NCBI RefSeq assembly: GCF_018873765.1
Contig: NC_057926.1
Location: forward strand, 49,219,043 to 49,283,042
Source: Telopea speciosissima
Taxonomy: Eukaryota; Streptophyta; Magnoliopsida; Proteales; Proteaceae
DNA: 64,000 nucleotides
Direction of reading: 5' to 3'
The notes beneath the pieces are model-generated. The model did not search any database. It had not been told where the DNA came from and saw only the letters and a list, made by a program, of their open reading frames with translations. Below, piece after piece: positions 57,621 through 64,000 of this stretch; position 1 is the first letter of the stretch, and each line of letters starts with the position of its first letter. The position numbers were made by a program, and so were the translations under genes.

Positions 57621-57639
57621 TTTTTTTTTTATGAGACGC

Positions 57640-58380
57640 AAGAAGGAGGTTGGTCCCAAAATACTGTCTTGTATATTGTATGGTAGGCAGTCCTCACAAA
57701 ACCCGCAAGCAAGCAAGCAAATCTCCGCGATAAAAAATGCCAACCTGCGATGGACAAATCAACATTATATTTAATAGTTGGAGCAAAGAAGGAGAATATT
57801 AATGTCATGGAATGGAAAATTAAAGCATTGGGCAGATACAGATCAAAGAGAGTTCAATTTCAAAATTTATCCACCATTAATAAGTGCCAACATCCTAAAT
57901 TTCATCAAGCAAATCCAAGTATGCTGCAAGGGAACCTTTTCCCAAAACTAACAGAGTACAACACCCCCCCCCCCCAATAAATAAATAAATAGCAATCAAT
58001 CAATAGAATAATCAGTTGAGTCCAATAAACAACAGTAAATCCAAGTATGCCATAAGAGGCATTGATGTTAGATTTGGGATTTGAATCAAGAAAGGAATAC
58101 TAACATCCATGGCTACAAAGATTTATTTTGGCAACATTACATATTATTGCATATCCTACCAACTCCAATTGTAATCTATCTGCAGTCAAATCCACCACTG
58201 TAATGATGCTCAAGTTTGGGTTGAATGGAGTAGAAGGGGGAGGGAATAATAACATAGTCAAAACTCAGCCCCATCTGATGTTTAGATACTCTAAAAATAG
58301 ACTCTTCCCTATCTCGACTTCCCCTCCACGGCTCCTCCCACACCCTTGCAAGTTGGAAGATGGAAAATGGAAATTGATAA
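57640..58380. other. Intergenic, no gene seen
   Basis: A short 'aagcaagcaagc' run lies near 57710, and a poly-C run with 'aaataaataaat' lies near 57965-57990. No recognisable coding frame. Confidence 0.45.
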
Positions 58381-58385
58381 GTAAT

Positions 58386-59013
58386 ATGTGAATTTCAAAT
58401 CGAAATCACATGTGGCCAACACATTTTGGGTGGGATTTTGCTTACGACCACGAAACCTAGCTTCATACTCAGGACTTACACTAGCCGGGATATGTGTGCC
58501 ATTTATGGCACCTATGCAGTCCTAAAAGAGATATGTTCCATTGATTAGTAAAAACAAATTAATATATGCTTAAATGTTTATTGTATTCAAGTTTTGTACC
58601 TGGAAATATGGCATCCATCTAGGATTATCCTGACTTTTTTGAGGGATTTCAGTAATAGGATCCTTGATGAACACTTTTTGCATGTCTAAGATAGCATTTA
58701 GAACCTTATGGAAGTAACGACACACGGTCTCTCAAGATCTTTTCGTGCAGATACGTACGGTACGGTTCCTTTGGTTTAGGAAAATTGTGTGTAGGAAGCG
58801 TAATACTTGTTCTTCAACAGTACAATAAATGGTATTGTGAAGACGACCCGATTCTCTAAAAATATTGACAAAGCGTTGAAAGCAATCTACAGTCATCCTA
58901 GTCATGTGTTTGCAGTCCTCATCTGACTCTAGTAAACGACTCACAAAACCACGATGAGTATAATAAGTATTCCTATAGATTGACTTGTCCATATATTTTG
59001 AGTAGTATTCCAC
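58386..59013 (-). pseudogene. PIF/Harbinger transposase relic
   Basis: Exon 1 runs from ATG 59013 to 58600 (FVSRLLESDEDCKHMTRMT, CFQRFVNIFRESGRL, then ETVCRYFHKVLNAILDMQ). It is interrupted by TGA at 58732-58734. An intron follows (58522-58599, GT/AG), then exon 2 reading DCIGAINGTHIPASVSPEYE and RGRKQNPTQNVLA. The sequence leaves the family after about 58390, so the later catalytic residues are missing. The first catalytic Asp of 'AIDGTH' is Asn here (codon 58501-58503). It is a dead copy of a Harbinger nuclease. Confidence 0.85.
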
Positions 59014-59019
59014 AGCATT

Positions 59020-60370
59020 GCATTAGCAGAGAGACAGAGAGAGAAGGAAAGGAAGGTGACGTTCGTACGTGGAAAGAAAATTTATTGGGCGGAAAATAAG
59101 GCTACAACAAATTAAAGATGAGAGAGAAAGAAGCACTATGGTGGGGCGGGTTTTAAGGGGAGGGAGGGGGTAGGGTTGGAGAGAGCGGGAAAAGGAAGGA
59201 GGCCGGCTTTGTAGGGAGGAGGGTGGAGGGAGTTGCAAGGAAAGGAGAAGAAGAAAGGAGAGATAAGGATGTTGGGGGTATTTTAGGTTTTTTATTTGGC
59301 TTTTTTTATACATATGGGGATTTGGTAAATCTTTTCAACATCATAACTTGTAGTTGTAAAACATAATTTATACCACCTAGTTTTGTAAATCTTTTTATAT
59401 ATTATCTAGTAGATCTAAGTAATTCTCCCTATAATCTAATTGTTTTGTTTGCTTTGCTTTCCCATTGGAATTAGGATTTTCTTTACCTTGAGGATTCGTG
59501 GGTCATGAACGCTAGAACGAGATATAGCCCCCAGACTTTCTATTGCATCACTTTTTTTTTAAGCATAGGCTGAAAATCTCTTGAAATAACCAATATATGT
59601 AGATCTAATGGTCAGTAAACTATCATACTAATCATGAATTATTTGTCATGGTAACAAATTTTTTTAAAAATTAATATTTGAAGTTGTACTTTAAAAAATG
59701 GGCTAAGTTACCGAGGACAAACCATCCTTATAAACTTGTGAAGATGGCCTAAGATTCTATTACTTGCCAAATCAAATGGGCTCAAATTTTGTGGACATAT
59801 AGACCTCAAGGAACTCATCCGGGTCGAATTTCAGCTTAAATGCACAGTGGCAAAATAAAATCTTGAAAATCTAAGAGAAGTTGTATGAGCAAATGCGGTG
59901 GGGGTGCTTGAAGCTGAGACCTTAGCTTAGGGCCTGCTTCTACATGACAAGCTCAAAAGTAAGCTGGTATGCGTGTATACGCGGATAGTTGACAATAAAT
60001 ACAATAATGTATGTGCACAAAGGTGAAGGCTTTTGGTTTAATTAGCCCCTAAAAATTTAACATGGGCCAATCTAATTTAGACCTATCTATTTCAATGGTC
60101 AGAATTACCACATCATCCCACTAAGTGGCGAAAAATTGGTGAGCAACCCTGGTAACTTATCATATGACCTATTTTGAAGAACTTTTGCCTTCATTTTTTT
60201 TATCATGGTGATCTTATTTGTGAATTTTTACCTTACTTTTCATGTTATTCCAAAAATTTTGTACATATTTATGCTGTCAAATAATTTGTAATTTTAGTTT
60301 TTGGACAAAGTTTTTCTCAACCCATAGGTTACATGTTCTAAATGCACCTATAGAATTGTCATTCAAGATC
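59020..60370. other. Intergenic, no gene seen
   Basis: A purine-rich stretch (59030-59275, mostly G and A on the plus strand) borders the Harbinger relic. The remainder is AT-rich without coding frames. Confidence 0.45.
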
Positions 60371-60375
60371 CGGAG

Positions 60376-60487
60376 GGGGTAATAATGACTGTAGCCGGCC
60401 TTACCCCTGCTTTCGCAGGGAGACTATTTCCAGACTCGAACCTATGACCACTTGGTCACAATGGAGCAACCTTTACCGTCTACCCCC
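60376..60487 (-). mobile_element. Truncated Au-like SINE
   Basis: On the minus strand: 'gggggtagacggtaaaggtt', then 'gaccaagtggtcataggttc' with a box-B-like 'ggttcgagtctgg', then 'gaaatagtctccctgcgaaa' and 'gtaaggccggctaca'. It matches the first two-thirds of the Au family. The 3' part ('gtgcacc.gg') is absent. Confidence 0.75.
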
Positions 60488-61590
60488 ATAAATAAACGAT
60501 GCACATATTTATATTTATTTAATTACATTTTATTGTGCCAAAAAAATATCATCATATTTCTCAGAGTTCTGTACCGTAATTTTCCCATATACCACCAAGC
60601 CCACAAATCCATAGTCCAGTTTAGGAGGAAACAGGGTTCAAAGGGGATTGGGCTCAATTTGGGCAAGAGTAAACGAAATGATCGGCCCATAACCCTATTG
60701 ATTGTTTTACACCATTGGATAGGGTTCGCCTTTGGTTTTTTCCTCCGTTGATTTTCTTTGTAAGACCGGTCCTTGAGCAGGAAATTTTGGATATGATATT
60801 GGGATCCATTTCTTCCAACTTCCTAAATAAAATTTGAATCGAAATCATTAAATTTTATATAATTAGCCCCTGGCAATGAGGTATGTGTATTGGTATCGGA
60901 TCGACAAGATCGGATCTGTATCGATATCGGCTGAGGCCTATCCTGACCCTTGGCGATCCTGGATCAAGGGTAAAATCCAAAAAAAAAAAAAAACCCCAAT
61001 TTTTAATGAAAACTAGAGGGAAAATCGACCAATTTGAATCGATACAAGGCCGTCAATCTGGATCAATGTCAACGGAGTCCTATACCATCTTCGATACCAA
61101 TATCTCAATCCATGGTTAATCCACCGAGGTCACGCAAGCCAGAGGTGGGTCTCTCACACCATGGATGGACCATACCTATGTGGGGACCATCCCTTTGTGG
61201 GGAGAGGATCTGGATCTGCTTAGTCCATTTTTGGATCAGCTCCCCACATGGGGATCAACTGCTTATATGGTGTGAGTCCCGCATGCTATGGACGGTGGAT
61301 CCCACATGAGACCGTTGCTACATGGGGACAGGATCCGGAATCTGGATTTAGTCTAGGTTTGGATCAGCTCCCAACATGGGGATCGACTATCTATAGGATC
61401 TGGGTCCCACACCCCATGGATGGTGAATCACATGTGAAGATCATCCCGGTGTAGGAAGAGGATTCGATGAATTTAGGAGAGAGAGAGCACAAACATAGTA
61501 TTACATAAACTGACTACGTACGAAGGTAACAAAACACATTAGTAGCAGAGCAATCTCAATCTAACTCTCCATTCTCAAAACATAACTCGG
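60488..61590. repeat. Repeat-rich intergenic DNA
   Basis: About 60890-61100 carries 'atcggatc' / 'cgatatcggctgagg' words. About 61140-61450 contains two diverged copies of a segment of about 140-150 bp sharing 'ggatcagctcc.cacatgggg', 'ggatc' and 'gtgagtccc / gggtcccac'. No coding frame is convincing. Confidence 0.5.
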
Positions 61591-61596
61591 TTCACT

Positions 61597-61602
61597 TTAT
61601 TC
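61597..61602 (-). terminator. Poly(A) signal of the defensin gene
   Basis: AATAAA on the minus strand ('tttatt' on the plus strand), about 85 nt after the stop codon. It is the only such signal in this position. Confidence 0.5.
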
Positions 61603-61686
61603 TTAAAACACATCAAAACACTGAAAATTAAGAAACGATCAAGCAATCCCTTGTGCAGAAGAAGCTGGTAATGTCTGACTTGTCGA

Positions 61687-62080
61687 TCATGGATCACAAG
61701 TTTTGGTGCAGTAGCATTTACGTTCAAATCCCTTGCATTTGCCTCCATGAAATCCCTCCGTTTTGCAAACATGAGCACAGTTCTTCTCATGAACACACGT
61801 CCCTTTGTAGTGATGACTCTGTGACTCGCAAAGTCTAGCCTCTGCCACCTTCGGCCCCATCTCTATTATCAATCAAGTAAAACAAACCAACTCTATTAGT
61901 TATAAATCAAGAAAAAATCTACTACTACTACTACTACTACAACTTCAAACGATGAACTTTCAACTTATAAACTTAAAGAGGATAAAGGACTAGTAAAGAA
62001 GAAGAAGAAGAAGAACCAGTAGCCATGAAAAGCAATGAAAGCACAAGAAGAGCTGAAAAAACCCGCATGCTTCGCTCCAT
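61687..62080 (-). CDS. Plant defensin (PDF2/gamma-thionin type), two exons
   Basis: Exon 1 (62080-62017) encodes the signal peptide ([20 protein letters not shown]). Exon 2 (61862-61687) follows a 154-bp intron with donor GTTCTT and acceptor AATAG. It completes an E-MGPKVAEA junction and a mature peptide of 48 aa starting at RLC, in total 79 aa. The mature part has the eight-Cys pattern of defensins, the GFHGGKC gamma-core and a C-Y-C pair. Such peptides are secreted to the cell wall and act against fungi; some have other targets. A TATA-like box (tttaaata on the plus strand, about 62127-62134) and AATAAA (61597-61602 in reverse) fit a complete gene. Two broken relatives lie at 24233 and 30053. 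Confidence 0.94.
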
Positions 62081-62126
62081 TGATAGCTTCTTCTGATACA
62101 CAAGAGACGAAGACAGCAATCCTGTG

Positions 62127-62134
62127 TTTAAATA
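62127..62134 (-). promoter_or_regulatory. TATA-like box of the defensin gene
   Basis: 'tatttaaa' on the minus strand, about 50 nt before the ATG at 62080. The spacing allows a transcription start near 62100 and a short leader. Confidence 0.4.
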
Positions 62135-62429
62135 GGCGTTTTTCCAAGATGTTACCACACTAAAACATTCTTGATTTACCACAGTAATTTCTTAAACTAT
62201 TCAGGGCTTCACCTTCACGTGTCTTCGGTCTTCGCATAGAAATTTGGGAAAGAACCAATATTTGGTTGAAAAAAAATAATTTGAAAATGGAAAATTTTTT
62301 GACTTGTGCGGTGTGCACCGTCATCCACGCCTCCACCAGTTCGGATTTCCTGAGATGGGATATATTCTTATAGTACAAGTAAGGATGCGTTTGGTTGTGA
62401 CCTAGAGAGAAACCAGTTCATCTGGGTTT

Positions 62430-62620
62430 TGGTGGCTCGTGATCATCTACGGTGCTCTGTCCGTAGCGGTCATATCGGCCAGACACATTGCCTTGTGCAA
62501 TGTCTGTCTCACCCTTGTCCGAACACCTTGCCCAAGCAGAGGTAAGGCGAACATTAGGCGTAATGATGTGTTTGACCTCTATGGCCGCTACAGACAACGT
62601 ACCATAGAGGATCTGAATTA
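62430..62620. repeat. Hairpin element (dispersed family)
   Basis: The arms 'tacggtgctctgtccgtagcg' (cut here as words) and 'cgctacagacaacgtacca' pair imperfectly. The core holds 'gtccgaacaccttgcccaag', resembling the 'cccaaacacattgcc' phrase of the hairpins at 33421 and 49455. Confidence 0.55.
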
Positions 62621-63189
62621 GGATTTTGGTAGGTTAGTAAGATACATGAAGTCAACTCATTACATATACATAAATTACATTGATGGGTATGGAAGAAAAA
62701 AAAATATTAATTAAGAATTTTAGTGAGTTCCCAGAAGAGACCATTTTTTTTTGGGTGAAGGTCTTATGCAAAATATAGAAAAAGAAATGAAGAGGAAGGG
62801 CACCTAAAACGTAGGTCTTTCATCAGGGGACAAGAATCAAGATTACAGGTACCTACTAAAGAAATCTGTATACATGTGGGTTTTTTTTAATTTTTCCTGA
62901 CATGTGATGATGAGGATGTGATACGATGGATTTGTGTGTGTGTGCATGTGCTTGTGCGTGCAAGGCTAATGAGGGCACACGGCGCATTCAATGATGGTGG
63001 AATTTTTTATTTCACAAGGGTAGGGTGATCATTTCACTCTTCTTGTGTCTAGGTATAGTTGCGATAGCCTGACTGCCTTCTTTTTTCCTTTATATTTATT
63101 ATCTCTTCAATTAATAAATATTTGAAGGAAAGGATGGATGCATAATGCTGCTAATTTAGGGAGATGATAAGCTTATTTCTGTCAAGGAA

Positions 63190-63532
63190 AATAATAACCC
63201 TATTTTTTAGAATATGAATTTCTAACAACGGTTACACAAAAACTGTCATCCAAACAGGTTTTTTACGACAGTAATTCATAGAATACCGTCTAAAAACACC
63301 TTTATTACGATGATATATAAACAACAGTCACCTAATATATGGATTTATAGTCATGGTTATGAACTGTCATAAAAAATGAGTTTTCCCTTATGGAAACATT
63401 AATCGTCGGCAAAAATAGATTCTGCTAGATGGGAACACTTTTTCCCCAACGTCACATTAACTGACAGAATGGATACAGTTGAAACTACCGCCATCGTGAT
63501 ATTTAATGACGAAAATTGGATTTCTTGTAGTG
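63190..63532. mobile_element. CACTA element end
   Basis: The block ends 'ggatttcttgtagtg', the inverse of the CACTA terminal motif 'cactacaagaaa'. Before it lie several short repeats around 'tgtcat' / 'acagt' words, as in CACTA subterminal regions. The other end is not found in the window and no transposase is present. Confidence 0.6.
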
Positions 63533-63728
63533 ATGGTAGGACGATGTGGAAAATCTAGCTATTGCATGTCTAGGGAATGATATGGATCAGATTGACCACA
63601 TGCCAAATTTCACAACCAAATTCAATTATATGATGTTCTCCCATGTATGTTAATGCACGCGTGCTCTTGGTATTCCAAAATTTTGGAATGTTTTATTTTA
63701 CCACATGGCAAATTCCATTCAATATGAA

Positions 63729-64000
63729 GGGCGTGATTGGTTGCAAGGGAAATGGGAAAGGGAAGTGAAAGGATGGGAAGGGAAGGGAAGGGAAGGGAAT
63801 TTTTTTTCCCTTTTAAGTCGTTTGGTTGCAAAGGAAGCCAAGTGAAATTAATTTTGCTAAGTCGTTTGGTTGTCTGTGAAATTGATGTAAAATCAATGTA
63901 AATTTTTTAAAAATTTGTAATCCAACCCACTTTACTAACTTTCACTTATTAAGGCTCTTTCTTAATAATTTATGGAAAAGGAACGCTAATCGGTGCTGCA
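63729..64000 (+). repeat. Dispersed repeat, uninterrupted copy
   Basis: Almost identical to 51165-51421, but without the hAT element. Here the sequence runs 'ggaacgctaatcggtgctgc' straight through. It reaches the end of the window. Its start motif 'gggcgtg.ttggttgcaagg' occurs in several other places. I do not know the element's class. Confidence 0.9.

Noticed and set aside
61140-61460. Open frames with Trp- and Gly-rich repeats
   Set aside because: They follow the local tandem duplication of a 'cacatgggg' segment and are out of register with each other. Not protein coding.

Overview
This is plant nuclear DNA: AT-rich and intron-containing, with few genes separated by long stretches of decayed mobile elements. 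The plant families present (RABF2/Rab5 GTPase, DUF295 F-box protein, P-class PPR protein, PDF2-type defensin, cysteine-rich receptor kinase, DUF1218 membrane protein) and the elements (Mutator-like, hAT, Harbinger, CACTA, copia, RTE LINE, Au-type SINE) fit a flowering plant, probably a dicot or early-diverging lineage. The species cannot be resolved from the sequence alone.

Layout. 1-7.7 kb is intergenic: a probable Ty3-type solo LTR (about 3.1-3.9 kb), a small hAT-like MITE (5.5-6.0 kb) and a SINE with a 17-bp target duplication (6.06-6.28 kb). 7.75-10.45 kb is an intact seven-exon Rab5 gene of 200 aa. 11.6-17.7 kb is dominated by non-autonomous DNA elements (one hAT MITE with a perfect 8-bp TSD, three Mutator-type inverted-repeat elements) and a 395-bp tandem duplication. 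17.9-31.4 kb contains a large direct duplication. Each unit carries a broken plant defensin gene. Unit A also holds a decayed coiled-coil gene, an RTE LINE tail and a palindromic MITE, and a copia relic lies between the units. 32.9-37.4 kb holds a truncated F-box copy followed by an intact 380-codon F-box/DUF295 gene. 37.9-46.1 kb is mostly repeats: a receptor-kinase relic, a copia LTR/leader relic, an Au-like SINE with a 13-bp TSD, a Mutator element with a perfect 9-bp TSD that seems to carry a captured exon, and a non-autonomous hAT element. 46.3-48.7 kb is a PPR gene on the minus strand with a possible second exon. 49.8-50.5 kb is a LINE RNase H relic. 51.4-56.6 kb is a complete but coding-broken 5.2-kb hAT transposon with an 8-bp TSD; its unoccupied target is represented by a second repeat copy at the right end of the window. 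57.4-59.0 kb has DUF1218 and Harbinger transposase relics. 61.6-62.1 kb is an intact two-exon defensin gene on the minus strand.

The five gene models that look functional (Rab5, F-box, PPR, defensin and, less surely, the coiled-coil gene) do not form an operon or an obvious pathway. The strongest stories are the defensin family in three states of decay (one intact, one with two point lesions, one heavily damaged) and several insertions dated and bounded by exact target-site duplications. I saw no sign of an unknown enzymatic or defence system. The novelty is in genome structure. All calls come from reading the sequence; no database search was possible.
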